Source: Bacteroidales bacterium (GTDB taxonomy: Bacteria > Bacteroidota > Bacteroidia > Bacteroidales > F082). From it: a stretch of DNA of 59,142 bases. The stretch covers positions 1-59,142 of the forward strand of contig JAGCPJ010000053.1 of assembly GCA_017965765.1 (NCBI GenBank), given 5' to 3'. This document shows, in pieces, positions 25,612 through 33,729 of this stretch; positions within the stretch are counted from its first letter, which is position 1; each line of letters opens with the position of its first letter. Under the pieces are notes generated by a model, which worked only from the letters and a program-made list of their open reading frames with translations, was not told where the DNA came from and searched no databases. Made by a program: the position numbers and the translations under genes.

Positions 25612-28600
25612 CTAGAAATCCAAGTTGAAGGAGAGATAAAATTGTGGCTTTTTGGTGAGCTTTCCGTCCTCAACGCCCCAGGCCATGTCGCCCCGGACAA
25701 AATAGCCCAGGACGGTGGTTCTCAAGCCGAAGCCGAAACCGCCGACGATGGGTTCTTTCAGCTTCGTTACGCTGATGTCGAGGTTCCCGTCATGATAATG
25801 TGAGGTGTAGAGGGAATTGCTGGGATCGTAAGGGTTCCAACCGGTCCATGCCGTGCCCACGTCGCCGAAAGCCACCACTTGGAAGTTCTTGATGAATTGC
25901 ATGTTGATGGGGCGGTCGAGCAGGTAGCTGAAGACGGGGAAGCGGAGCTCGCTGTTGAGGACCACGAAGTTGTTTCCGTTCCGAATGTTCTGCTGGAAGC
26001 CCCTCATGTTGGTGGCGAGGGTCTGGTATGTGAAGTTCTGGTTGTAGTCGATCGGCGTTTCGTTGTTGAAGGTGGCCAGGATCCAATTGTCCACACCGCC
26101 CATGTAATAGATCAGTTTGTTTTGTCCGAAGGAACTGCTGGCAGCGATGCGGTTGGCCCAGATGAAGTTCCTGTGAATGCGGGTGTAGTGCCGATAGTCA
26201 AAGCCCACCACGATCATGTTGCGGGTCTCTTTCTTGATGCTTTGGTAATACTCGGCGAAGAGCTTGCCCCTGGCACCCACGTAGATGTTGGTTTGCAGCT
26301 TCTTGGAATTGTCATAGACCAGTTCCCCACGGAATCCTCCCAGATTCTCCATGACGTTGGGACCGGCAAGACCTTGGTCGGAGATGGCCAGACTCACCCG
26401 TTTGTCGTTCCTCAGGATGAGGGTGCCACGAGCGCTGAGGATTTCGCTGAATGGGTAACTCAAGGTGTAGAATAGCTCGTTGGTGAAGGTGCGGTAATAC
26501 CAGGCATTGGAGAAATAGTTGTCGGTGACATACCGGTGCAAGGTCAGGCTTTTGTCGGTCCTTTGGCTCAGATCACGGAAGCGGAGGATGTATTCGTTGT
26601 TGATCAGCGAGGTGTTCAGCTTCAACCCGATGTCGATTTTGTGGTCTTCCATCAAATCGGTCATCGTGGAGCCGAGATACATGTTGAATCCGGAATTGAG
26701 GTAGATCGCGTTGCCACCTCCGGAGAAGGGCTGGTAGCTGTAATTCATGTAGCTGAAATCCACTTGGCTCGTCAAGGCGTCGGTGAAGAGCTCCACATAA
26801 TGGTTCTTTGCACGAAGCGTCGTGTCCTTTTGGGCCACAAGCAGGTTTTCTGAGCCTTCCACGGGTTCCATGGGGATGGCATTGCCTGGCGCGACAGCAA
26901 GGCTATCCACAGCGCCGTAAGGTGCTTTCCTCAAGGGCTTTCGGTAACTGTTTTTGAAACGCCTTTCGGTGGTCTTCTCTTGTGCAGCGGATTCTTCCTG
27001 CTGCTTCTTCAAAACTCTTCGTTGGGCGTAGGGACTCATCTGTTGGAGCTGCACCGAGGGGCCGGCTTGCAAGTAGGGTATAGTGTAAACCTTCTGACCG
27101 TCGCCGTCGGGAAGCAACGCCACGAAACTCCTTGTCCTGGGATTGTAGGAGTAGTTGATGATGCTTGTGCTGTAGTTTGTCAACGCGCTGCTGATGGTGA
27201 AATAGCGGTAATGAACGATGGTATCGACATGGCTGACGGTGCTGTCGAACCTGGCCTCGTAAAGGTTGAAGTAGCCGCTGGAGTCATTCAGATAGAACAA
27301 TTTGTTGCCTGCGAAGGATTTGGGCATGAGGCTGCTTGACAGATGCTGCCGGGTCATGTTCCGAAGGGTTGCCTCGCCGTTGCCATAATCGTAGGCAAAC
27401 AGATCAAATTGTTTCCGGTCGCCCGTGCGGTTCGAACTAAAGATGATCTGACGGTCGTCCCAAGTGAACACGGGCGACAGATCGGTGAATTCGTCGTCGG
27501 TAATCTGTTCGATGGTGTTGGAGAAAAGGTTGTAAACAAAGATGTCTGGTTTCCCCCAACGGGAGGCCGACAAGACGATCTTGCGTTCTTTATGCGCGTA
27601 TGAGAAAGAGGTGATCTTCTGGAACTCGAACAGATAGGTCTGTCCCAGCTTTTTGGTTCCCAAGTCGAGGCTGCAGAGCAGAAGCTGCCCTTTTTCTTCC
27701 AGAATGAAGCTCAAGATGCTTCCTGAAGGATGCCATGCCAACAAGGGGAAGGAGGTGTCCCCCCAGCTGTCGGAACGATGCCCGGATTTGTAAAGCCGCT
27801 CTCGTTTCCCAGTCTTGAGGTCTTCGACCCAGATGCAGATGCGCCCCTCATCGTTGCTGACGTAGGCGATGCGTTGGCCGTCGGGACTGATCTCGGGTTC
27901 GGTGAAGGTGCGGTACTTCTTGTAACGCAAAGGCATCACCTGGTCGGGATACCTTTGGTACAAGGCGGAATAGCGCTCCAAATAGTAGTCATACCAGGCT
28001 TTGATGAGGGGCTTGTATTTCATCCCGGTGACGTACAGTAGGGCTTTCTTCACATTGCGGGAGTTCTCCGCCAAAGTCATGATGTCGTTGAAGGCTTTGG
28101 TCCCGTACCGTTCTTCAATGAACTCCCAGAAGGAATAACCTGCCACGGTGGCTTCCTCGTCCCTGAGATGGTTGATTTTCTTGAAATCCCCCGAAAGGAT
28201 GCCTCTTTGAAGGCAGTCTTCCTTGAAACTGTCCCAATCCTCTGTAAGGTAAGCACAAAGGCCGTTTTGGAACCATTCGGGAATATCATATTGGTAGGAA
28301 TTTCTGATTTGTGAACCAATGGAAGTCCCGTTCATCACCTGGTTCAACAGCAGATGGGCGACGCCTTCCTTGATTTGCTGCTCAAAATCGTAATAATTGC
28401 CGTTAAAATACAGGAATACCTTTGAACCGATGATTTTGGTGATGCCGCCGGTGTTGCCCGTATCTTCTTCGTCGTTATTGAGGTTGCTTTGCTTGAGGTC
28501 GCCCAGACTATTGAATACCAGAAATTGGACCTTGTTGGTGAAATGGTATCCAAAGCGCTTCTCCAGCACGGGGATCGCTCCGTTGGCGTAGTGGATGACG

Positions 28601-28809
28601 TACTTGGCCAGTTCATCGCCTCCTTGGTAAAAATACACGTCGAAGGTCTCCTGTTCATAGTAGGACCAATGGAAGTCCTTCCATTGCACTCGGTTTTTGC
28701 CGAATTCCATGTTCATCCCGTTGTAGAACTGGGCGTAGGACAATGAAGCCAGGAATGTCAGTGTGATCACCAACATCAAACGCATGTACCGTTTTGTTCT
28801 CGACTTCAT
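25612..28809 (-). CDS. Large secreted protein with peptidase-like, TolB-type propeller and outer-membrane barrel domains
   Basis: The 1065-residue protein has a signal peptide ending SLSYAQ. An N-terminal domain of about 250 residues looks like an M1/gluzincin-type fold but has EGVAHLLL where HExxH would be expected. A WD40/PD40 propeller region follows (EISPDGQRIAYVSNDEGR and similar blades at about 300-600), then a basic low-complexity linker, then a C-terminal surface-antigen-like beta-barrel from about 700, ending in an aromatic-rich FYLSFNLDF. Such proteins occur across Bacteroidetes and are assumed to sit in the outer membrane; their role is unknown. I chose MKSRTKRYMRL at 28809 because an upstream start at 28881 crosses the divergent promoter region. 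Confidence 0.75.
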   Translation of the reverse strand: MKSRTKRYMRLMLVITLTFLASLSYAQFYNGMNMEFGKNRVQWKDFHWSYYEQETFDVYFYQGGDELAKYVIHYANGAIPVLEKRFGYHFTNKVQFLVFNSLGDLKQSNLNNDEEDTGNTGGITKIIGSKVFLYFNGNYYDFEQQIKEGVAHLLLNQVMNGTSIGSQIRNSYQYDIPEWFQNGLCAYLTEDWDSFKEDCLQRGILSGDFKKINHLRDEEATVAGYSFWEFIEERYGTKAFNDIMTLAENSRNVKKALLYVTGMKYKPLIKAWYDYYLERYSALYQRYPDQVMPLRYKKYRTFTEPEISPDGQRIAYVSNDEGRICIWVEDLKTGKRERLYKSGHRSDSWGDTSFPLLAWHPSGSILSFILEEKGQLLLCSLDLGTKKLGQTYLFEFQKITSFSYAHKERKIVLSASRWGKPDIFVYNLFSNTIEQITDDEFTDLSPVFTWDDRQIIFSSNRTGDRKQFDLFAYDYGNGEATLRNMTRQHLSSSLMPKSFAGNKLFYLNDSSGYFNLYEARFDSTVSHVDTIVHYRYFTISSALTNYSTSIINYSYNPRTRSFVALLPDGDGQKVYTIPYLQAGPSVQLQQMSPYAQRRVLKKQQEESAAQEKTTERRFKNSYRKPLRKAPYGAVDSLAVAPGNAIPMEPVEGSENLLVAQKDTTLRAKNHYVELFTDALTSQVDFSYMNYSYQPFSGGGNAIYLNSGFNMYLGSTMTDLMEDHKIDIGLKLNTSLINNEYILRFRDLSQRTDKSLTLHRYVTDNYFSNAWYYRTFTNELFYTLSYPFSEILSARGTLILRNDKRVSLAISDQGLAGPNVMENLGGFRGELVYDNSKKLQTNIYVGARGKLFAEYYQSIKKETRNMIVVGFDYRHYTRIHRNFIWANRIAASSSFGQNKLIYYMGGVDNWILATFNNETPIDYNQNFTYQTLATNMRGFQQNIRNGNNFVVLNSELRFPVFSYLLDRPINMQFIKNFQVVAFGDVGTAWTGWNPYDPSNSLYTSHYHDGNLDISVTKLKEPIVGGFGFGLRTTVLGYFVRGDMAWGVEDGKLTKKPQFYLSFNLDF

Positions 28810-28828
28810 TTTCTTCGGGTTGAATCTG

Positions 28829-28856
28829 CAAAAATACGCAAAACTCTTTACCTTTG
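28829..28856. promoter_or_regulatory. Divergent promoter pair: propeller/barrel gene (minus) and MBL hydrolase (plus)
   Basis: The minus-strand TATTTTTG lies at 28829-28836, 20 bases before ATG 28809. The plus-strand TACCTTTG lies at 28849-28856, 24 bases before ATG 28880. Both match the Bacteroidetes -7 box and are spaced back to back. Confidence 0.65.
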
Positions 28857-28879
28857 CCCCAACAAAAAAAGAAAACATC

Positions 28880-29524
28880 ATGCTTCAGGTAAACTCTTTC
28901 GTCTTCAATCCCTTTGCGGAAAACACGTATGTCATTTATGACGAAACGCGCCAATGTGTCATCATCGATCCAGGCTGTCATACATCCTCGGAGGTGGATG
29001 AATTGTTGGGTTTCATCGACCTTCATCAGTTGGAACCGCTCATGGTAGTCAATACCCATGGGCATATCGACCACATCATGGGCAACGAGGCGGTCAAAAG
29101 GCATTATGGCATCCAGGTGGCGGCACATCCCGAAGTGAAGAACGACATCCTGAGGTCCCGCCAGCAGGCTATGATGTTTGGGTTGCCGATGGTGGAGGAA
29201 TGTAAGCTGCCGGAGGTGGATCTGACGGATGGCGAACTCATCAAGGTGGGTAACAGTACCTTGGAAGTCCTTTGTACGCCGGGTCACGCCAAGGGAAGCA
29301 TCAGCCTCTATGCCATGGCGGAAGGATGGGTCTTTACGGGTGATGCCTTGTTCTGCCGCAGCATCGGGCGTACCGACTTCCCTGGTGGCGACTTTGAGGA
29401 ACTACGGGAGTCTATTCGAACTCGTCTTTTCACCCTCCCCGAGGATACGGAGGTCTATTCCGGTCACGGCGAAACCACCACCATTGGCGAGGAGAAGGAT
29501 TTTAATCCTTACGTCGCTGTTTAG
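28880..29524 (+). CDS. MBL-fold metallo-hydrolase (glyoxalase II-like)
   Basis: The 214-residue cytoplasmic protein has the full metal-binding set: NTHGHIDHIMG (HxHxDH), PGHAKGSISLY, GDALFCRSIGRTDFP with the bridging Asp, and a final SGHGETTTIGEE. The SIGRTDFPGG segment and order of motifs match the glyoxalase II/YcbL-like group that hydrolyses thioesters, but the substrate cannot be told from sequence. The start begins at the family N-terminus (LQVNSFVFNPFAENTYV). It is monocistronic by promoter position. Confidence 0.9.
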   Translation: MLQVNSFVFNPFAENTYVIYDETRQCVIIDPGCHTSSEVDELLGFIDLHQLEPLMVVNTHGHIDHIMGNEAVKRHYGIQVAAHPEVKNDILRSRQQAMMFGLPMVEECKLPEVDLTDGELIKVGNSTLEVLCTPGHAKGSISLYAMAEGWVFTGDALFCRSIGRTDFPGGDFEELRESIRTRLFTLPEDTEVYSGHGETTTIGEEKDFNPYVAV

Positions 29525-29549
29525 AGTTGATTTATTCAAAATTAAACCC

Positions 29550-29557
29550 TAACTTTG
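29550..29557 (+). promoter_or_regulatory. -7 box of rocD
   Basis: TAACTTTG followed by CC lies 60 bases before the rocD ATG, so the mRNA has a leader of about 50 bases made mostly of the AT repeat noted separately. Confidence 0.6.
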
Positions 29558-29572
29558 CCGCTCCTTTTATAT

Positions 29573-29609
29573 GAATCTTTAAATCTTTAAGTTTTTAAAT
29601 CCTTAAATA
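29573..29609 (+). repeat. AATCTTTAA-type tandem repeat in the rocD leader
   Basis: Degenerate copies of an AATCTTTAA unit run up to 7 bases before the rocD ATG. A similar AATCTTGAA repeat occupies the same place before tnaA (53581-53612). Confidence 0.6.
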
Positions 29610-29616
29610 TCGAATC

Positions 29617-30849
29617 ATGATCGAGAAAATCACGTCATCACAGCAGGCCATGGAGCTCGAAGAGAAATACGGAGCTCATAACTATCACCCGCTGCCGGTC
29701 GTCCTCGCCAAAGGCAAGGGCGCCAAGGTTTGGGATGTCGAAGGCAAGGAATACTTCGACTTCTTGTCCGCTTACTCCGCAGTGAACCAAGGTCACTGCC
29801 ACCCGGCCATCATCAAGGCCATGACCGATCAGGCCAACCGTCTCACCCTCAGCTCGCGCGCTTTCTTCAACGACGCACTGGGCGTGTGGGAGAAGTATGT
29901 CACTGAGTACTTCGGCTATGACAAGGTGTTGCCGATGAACTCTGGTGCCGAAGCCGACGAGACCGGTCTGAAACTGGCTCGCCGCTGGGGTGTGGTCAAG
30001 AAAGGCATCCCGAACGACAAGGTGAAGATCGTCTGCTGCGAAGGCAACTTCCACGGCCGTACCATCACCATCATCACCATGAGTAACGACCCCGAGAGCT
30101 ATGCTAACTACGGTCCCATGACTCCTGGTTTCATCCGTATCCCTTACAATGATCCTGACGCACTGGAGCAAGTACTGGCTAAGGACGGTAAGGAAATCGC
30201 CGGTTTCCTGCTGGAGCCCATCCAAGGCGAGGCTGGCGTGTATGTGCCGGATGATGGCTACCTGAAGAAATGCTACGACATCTGCAAGAAGTACAACGTG
30301 CTGTTCATGGCTGACGAGGTGCAGTGCGGTATCGCCCGTACGGGTAAGATGCTGGCCTGCGACCACGAAGGCGTCCGTCCCGACATCCTCATCCTGGGTA
30401 AGGCCCTCGGTGGTGGTGTGGTTCCGGTCTCCTGCGTGTTGGCCGACGACGATATCATGCTGAACATCAAGCCCGGCGAGCACGGCTCCACCTTCGGTGG
30501 CAACCCCATCGCCGCCCGCGTGTCCATCGCCGCCCTCCAGGTCATCAAAGATGAACACCTGATGGAAAACGCCGACCGTCTCGGTAAGATCTTCCGTGAG
30601 GAGATTGGCAAGATCAAGAGCCCGATGATCGAGAAGGTTCGTGGCAAAGGCTTGCTCAACGCCGTGATCATCAAGCCCAAAGATGGTAAAGAGGCTTGGG
30701 ATGTGTGCCTGAAGATGCGTGACCTCGGCCTGCTGGCCAAGCCCACCCACCAGCACATCATCCGCTTCGCTCCGCCCTTGGTCATCACCGAGGCTGAACT
30801 CCGCGAAGCCATCGAGATCATCAAGAAGGCCATCGCCTCGTTTGAATGA
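29617..30849 (+). CDS. rocD: Ornithine--oxo-acid (delta) aminotransferase
   Basis: The 410-residue class III PLP enzyme converts ornithine and 2-oxoglutarate to glutamate semialdehyde and glutamate, linking arginine and proline metabolism. Family segments are plain: [77 protein letters not shown], and the PLP Lys in ILGKALGGG. Codon use is strongly biased (many GGC, ATC, AAG), a sign of high expression. It sits alone behind its own promoter and repeat-rich leader. Confidence 0.95.
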   Translation: MIEKITSSQQAMELEEKYGAHNYHPLPVVLAKGKGAKVWDVEGKEYFDFLSAYSAVNQGHCHPAIIKAMTDQANRLTLSSRAFFNDALGVWEKYVTEYFGYDKVLPMNSGAEADETGLKLARRWGVVKKGIPNDKVKIVCCEGNFHGRTITIITMSNDPESYANYGPMTPGFIRIPYNDPDALEQVLAKDGKEIAGFLLEPIQGEAGVYVPDDGYLKKCYDICKKYNVLFMADEVQCGIARTGKMLACDHEGVRPDILILGKALGGGVVPVSCVLADDDIMLNIKPGEHGSTFGGNPIAARVSIAALQVIKDEHLMENADRLGKIFREEIGKIKSPMIEKVRGKGLLNAVIIKPKDGKEAWDVCLKMRDLGLLAKPTHQHIIRFAPPLVITEAELREAIEIIKKAIASFE

Positions 30850-30888
30850 TTTAGCCTTTTATTCGCAAGGAAATGGCAGCCGATAGCT

Positions 30889-30948
30889 GTCATTGCGAGG
30901 GAGGCACGACCGAAGCAATCCAGTACTACACTCGTATTGGATTGCTTC
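30889..30948. repeat. Dispersed repeat with GTCATTGCGAGG...GAAGCAATCC, copy 2
   Basis: The blocks GTCATTGCGAGG and GAAGCAATCCA at 30889-30922 match copy 1 at 2935-2969 in inverse orientation, with a different middle. An additional inverted GGATTGCTTC at 30939-30948 lets GAAGCAATCC fold into a 10-bp hairpin with a 17-base loop. It fills most of the gap between rocD and the next gene. Confidence 0.75.
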
Positions 30949-30963
30949 TCTTATTAAATAGAA

Positions 30964-32136
30964 ATGAAGAAGAAACTGGTTATTTTCGATCTGGACGGTA
31001 CCCTGCTCGATACTATCGAGGACCTCGGCAATGCCGTCAATTACCTCCTGGAACGCCGTGGGATGCCCCAATACACGTTGGAACAATACCGCAAGATGGT
31101 GGGCCATGGCATCCGTAACCTGATCCGTAAAGCCTTCTCGCCCATGGAGTTGGACGATGCTTCTCTGGAGACCTGTGTGGCGGAATTCAAAGCGTATTAC
31201 TTGGCCCATATTGACGAACATACCCAGCCTTTCCCAGGCATTGTCGCCTTGCTTAATGACTTGTATGCTAAGGGTATAAAGCTGGCGGTAGTCTCCAATA
31301 AGGTGCAGGAAGGTACCGAGCGGCTCATTCATGAGTTCTTTCCTGACCTCACTTTTGTCGCCATCTTTGGCAACCGGGTGGGCTATCCCATGAAACCAGC
31401 ACCTGAAATCGTCGCCTCCGTGCTGGCCAAGGCGGGCTGTGTACCAGCCGATGCAGTCATGGTGGGCGACTCCAACACCGATATGCTGACCGCCGCCAAC
31501 GGTGGTATCGATGGCATCGCCGTCAGCTGGGGCAACCGTACCCGTGAACAACTGGCGGGAAATCGTATGGTGGACACCGTGGAAGAGCTTCGCCGATGCT
31601 TGCTGGATGAGGTCTTCTTGATGGAGACGAGGCGCCTTCGTGTCCGCCCCTGGCTTGATGCCGATGCAGAAACCCTCTATAAATATGCCTCCGATCCTGA
31701 GGTGGGGCCCCGTGCGGGATGGCCTCCGCATCAATCCGTCGAAGATAGCCTTCAGGTGATTCGCAATATCTTCTCCAACGGTCATACTTGGGCGCTGGAA
31801 CTCAAAGAAACAGCGGAACCTGTCGGTTGCATGGGCTATTATGCCCATGGTGAGAGCAATATCGACATTGCTCCTAATGATGCTGAGCTAGGCTATTGGA
31901 TTGCCAAACCCTACTGGAACCAAGGCCTCTGTACGGAAGCGCTTCAAACCATGATTGACTATTGCTTCAACATGAAGCATTTCCAAACCCTTTGGGCTGA
32001 CTTCTTTGTGGATAACCCTGCCTCGGGTCGTGTCATGGAGAAATGTGGTTTCCAAGACACGGGCAGGGTCAACTGGTGCAGCCGGCTTTATCAGGGCGAT
32101 GAAAGACCGGTGAAGATCATGAGGTTAAACCGTTAA
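30964..32136 (+). CDS. HAD phosphatase (phosphoglycolate-type)-GNAT acetyltransferase fusion
   Basis: The 390-residue protein joins two enzymes. Residues 1 to about 212 are a HAD hydrolase with VIFDLDGTLLDT (nucleophile Asp 8 and Asp 10), VVSNK, KPAPE and MVGDSNTDM, resembling phosphoglycolate phosphatase. Residues from about 219 are a RimJ/RimL-type GNAT domain (METRRLRVRPWLDADAETLY, then ELGYWIAKPYWNQGLCTEAL with the acetyl-CoA loop, and NPASGRVMEKCGFQ). Both halves keep their motifs, so both may be active. The frame is unbroken through the join. The substrates are unknown; a paired role in metabolite repair or protein N-acetylation is speculation. Confidence 0.88.
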   Translation: MKKKLVIFDLDGTLLDTIEDLGNAVNYLLERRGMPQYTLEQYRKMVGHGIRNLIRKAFSPMELDDASLETCVAEFKAYYLAHIDEHTQPFPGIVALLNDLYAKGIKLAVVSNKVQEGTERLIHEFFPDLTFVAIFGNRVGYPMKPAPEIVASVLAKAGCVPADAVMVGDSNTDMLTAANGGIDGIAVSWGNRTREQLAGNRMVDTVEELRRCLLDEVFLMETRRLRVRPWLDADAETLYKYASDPEVGPRAGWPPHQSVEDSLQVIRNIFSNGHTWALELKETAEPVGCMGYYAHGESNIDIAPNDAELGYWIAKPYWNQGLCTEALQTMIDYCFNMKHFQTLWADFFVDNPASGRVMEKCGFQDTGRVNWCSRLYQGDERPVKIMRLNR

Positions 32137-32146
32137 CGAGTTTGGT

Positions 32147-32208
32147 AAAAACAATATTTTAATATGGAAAATCATATAAAAAACCATATTTGAATATTGT
32201 TTTTATTA
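32147..32208 (+). terminator. Intrinsic terminator of the HAD-GNAT gene
   Basis: Arms of 21 bases at 32147-32167 and 32184-32204 pair with only two mismatches (AAAACAATATT...ATATGG against CCATAT...AATATTGTTTT) around a 16-base loop, and the right arm runs into TTTTTATT. The stem is AT-rich, so the strength is uncertain. Confidence 0.6.
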
Positions 32209-32233
32209 TGACAAAACAGAGAATACATAAGTT

Positions 32234-32995
32234 ATGGTAATAAAATTGGTTTCATTTCCCAGTTGGAATCGTTTGTCTTCGAAGCAGAGAAAACTTCGGA
32301 TTAGTACTGTAGTGGAAATACTCAATGAAAAGGATGCTGATTTTGTGATGTTTAGCGAGTGGGTATTTAATAACAAAGAAGATTTAAACTCTGTCTGTCA
32401 ATTAGTCCATAATGAAAAAGTCACCGCTCTGTTTGAATTGAAATTGTCACGTGGCCTTGTCGGAAACCAGTTATTTCTTTTACAAAACGGAAAGATTATA
32501 GATCTCAAAACACATCAAATCTTCAGTAAGCATAAGGATGCAACAGAAGAAAACATTGAGAGATTGATTGATGAATTAGAGCGGCAGCGACAATTTAAGG
32601 TCGGCGAAAAACACTTTTTGGTTATTCAATGTGGAGAAAACAACATATTGAAAACCCAACGTGGCGTTAAAAATAGAGCAGAATTTCGCTTACAAAATCG
32701 CAACCTAAAAAAGCGTTTTGACAAAGTAATTGATAGTGTAGATGTGATCTTAAATCCTGTACATGAAAGATGGAGCAGATTTTATGATTTAACTTGCCGA
32801 TTGTATAAATTTAGTGAAAAGAATAAATTTTGTTTGTATTGTTCTCAACTTGAAGGAAATCAATTGGTAAATGCGATAAAAAGCCCAGAAAAGAATACGG
32901 CTCAAAGGGCTATGAAGAGTAGAAGATTATTGTCTCCGCTTTTTTGTTCAGACAGCACCAATCAAGATTTTTTGTTGCAGGCATACGAAATCTAA
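32234..32995 (+). CDS. Hypothetical protein, possible divergent nitrilase-fold (carbon-nitrogen hydrolase)
   Basis: This 253-residue AT-rich gene has no clear family. I note an order of features like the C-N hydrolase fold: a strand with an acidic residue in ADFVMFSEW (about residues 35-43), a LLQNGKIIDLKTHQIF segment where the catalytic Lys region would lie, HFLVIQCGENN with a Cys after a strand (about 132-142), and VDVILNPVHERW, like the conserved aDlil-NP segment. This would be a distant match and could be coincidence. There is no signal peptide. The neighbours are a HAD-GNAT gene upstream and a MntA-HepT module downstream, so the gene may belong to an accessory island. Confidence 0.45.
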   Translation: MVIKLVSFPSWNRLSSKQRKLRISTVVEILNEKDADFVMFSEWVFNNKEDLNSVCQLVHNEKVTALFELKLSRGLVGNQLFLLQNGKIIDLKTHQIFSKHKDATEENIERLIDELERQRQFKVGEKHFLVIQCGENNILKTQRGVKNRAEFRLQNRNLKKRFDKVIDSVDVILNPVHERWSRFYDLTCRLYKFSEKNKFCLYCSQLEGNQLVNAIKSPEKNTAQRAMKSRRLLSPLFCSDSTNQDFLLQAYEI

Positions 32996-33018
32996 AATCC
33001 AACCCTCGTTAGGCTGCA

Positions 33019-33372
33019 TCAAATGTTCTTCATTTCAGCAATATACCGTCTTACATGCTCCAATAAAGTTCCAAGGTCTTTGGTGTAAGTTTCCCAGATG
33101 AAAAGTGGACTTGCAATATAGTACCCATGGACTAGCACATTACGCATGTCTATGATGTTGCGCCAAGGCACTTCGGGGTGCTCTTCTCTGAATTCTTTAG
33201 TCAGCATATTGGCCGCCTCGCCGATAATCATGATGTTGTAAACTACGGCGTGGAAGCACATTGTATCATCCCTCATCTCCTCAAAGGTCTTACCTTCAAG
33301 GAAATCCATCACATGGTTGATGCTCTCTTCGATGTGATATAGACGATCGATGTCCTTAGTTCGCTCTCTCAT
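33019..33372 (-). CDS. hepT: HepT-like HEPN-domain toxin
   Basis: The 117-residue protein has the HEPN signature RNVLVHGY (R-x4-H-x-Y) near residue 80, used by HepT ribonucleases or as AMP acceptor, and the family opening RLYHIEESINHVMDFLEG. The preferred start is MRERTKD at 33372, inside the last codons of mntA (17-base overlap). A start at 33411 would add 13 residues encoded wholly within mntA. In the HepT/MntA system the nucleotidyltransferase AMPylates the Tyr of this motif to silence the toxin. Confidence 0.88.
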   Translation of the reverse strand: MRERTKDIDRLYHIEESINHVMDFLEGKTFEEMRDDTMCFHAVVYNIMIIGEAANMLTKEFREEHPEVPWRNIIDMRNVLVHGYYIASPLFIWETYTKDLGTLLEHVRRYIAEMKNI

Positions 33373-33655
33373 AAACCAGTTTTTTATCACGGTTAGCGGA
33401 CTCCACGGCAAAAGGTTTCAAGGTGCCTTCTTCCACGAGGTCAACCTTACGGCCTAGACGCTCTTGCAATTCCCTCCAAATTTGGGCGTAAGTGAATAAT
33501 CCAATAGGGTTGCTGTGGTCAAACTCAACTAGAATATCCACATCACTATCGGGGGTGGCTTCGCCACGAGCAAACGACCCGAACAACCAAGCCTTTAAAA
33601 CTGGCTGGGTCTTAAAATACTCGGCAATAGTGCTTATTAGGATCTGTTCGCTCAT
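33356..33655 (-). CDS. mntA: MntA-like nucleotidyltransferase antitoxin
   Basis: The 99-residue minimal nucleotidyltransferase has GSFARGEATPDSDVDILVEF (GS-x10-DxD), the catalytic core of MNT-domain antitoxins. It precedes and overlaps the HEPN gene, the standard order for this type VII toxin-antitoxin pair. Its predicted job is to modify HepT with AMP. A consensus promoter box lies 25 bases upstream. Confidence 0.9.
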   Translation of the reverse strand: MSEQILISTIAEYFKTQPVLKAWLFGSFARGEATPDSDVDILVEFDHSNPIGLFTYAQIWRELQERLGRKVDLVEEGTLKPFAVESANRDKKLVYERAN

Positions 33656-33679
33656 GGTTGATTATTGTTTTGTTTTCCG

Positions 33680-33687
33680 CAAAGATA
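33680..33687 (-). promoter_or_regulatory. -7 box of mntA-hepT
   Basis: On the minus strand TATCTTTG lies 25 bases before the mntA ATG, a full consensus match. Confidence 0.65.
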
Positions 33688-33729
33688 AATAAAAAAACTA
33701 ATATTACCCCTCCCCCCAAAAAAACCTTC

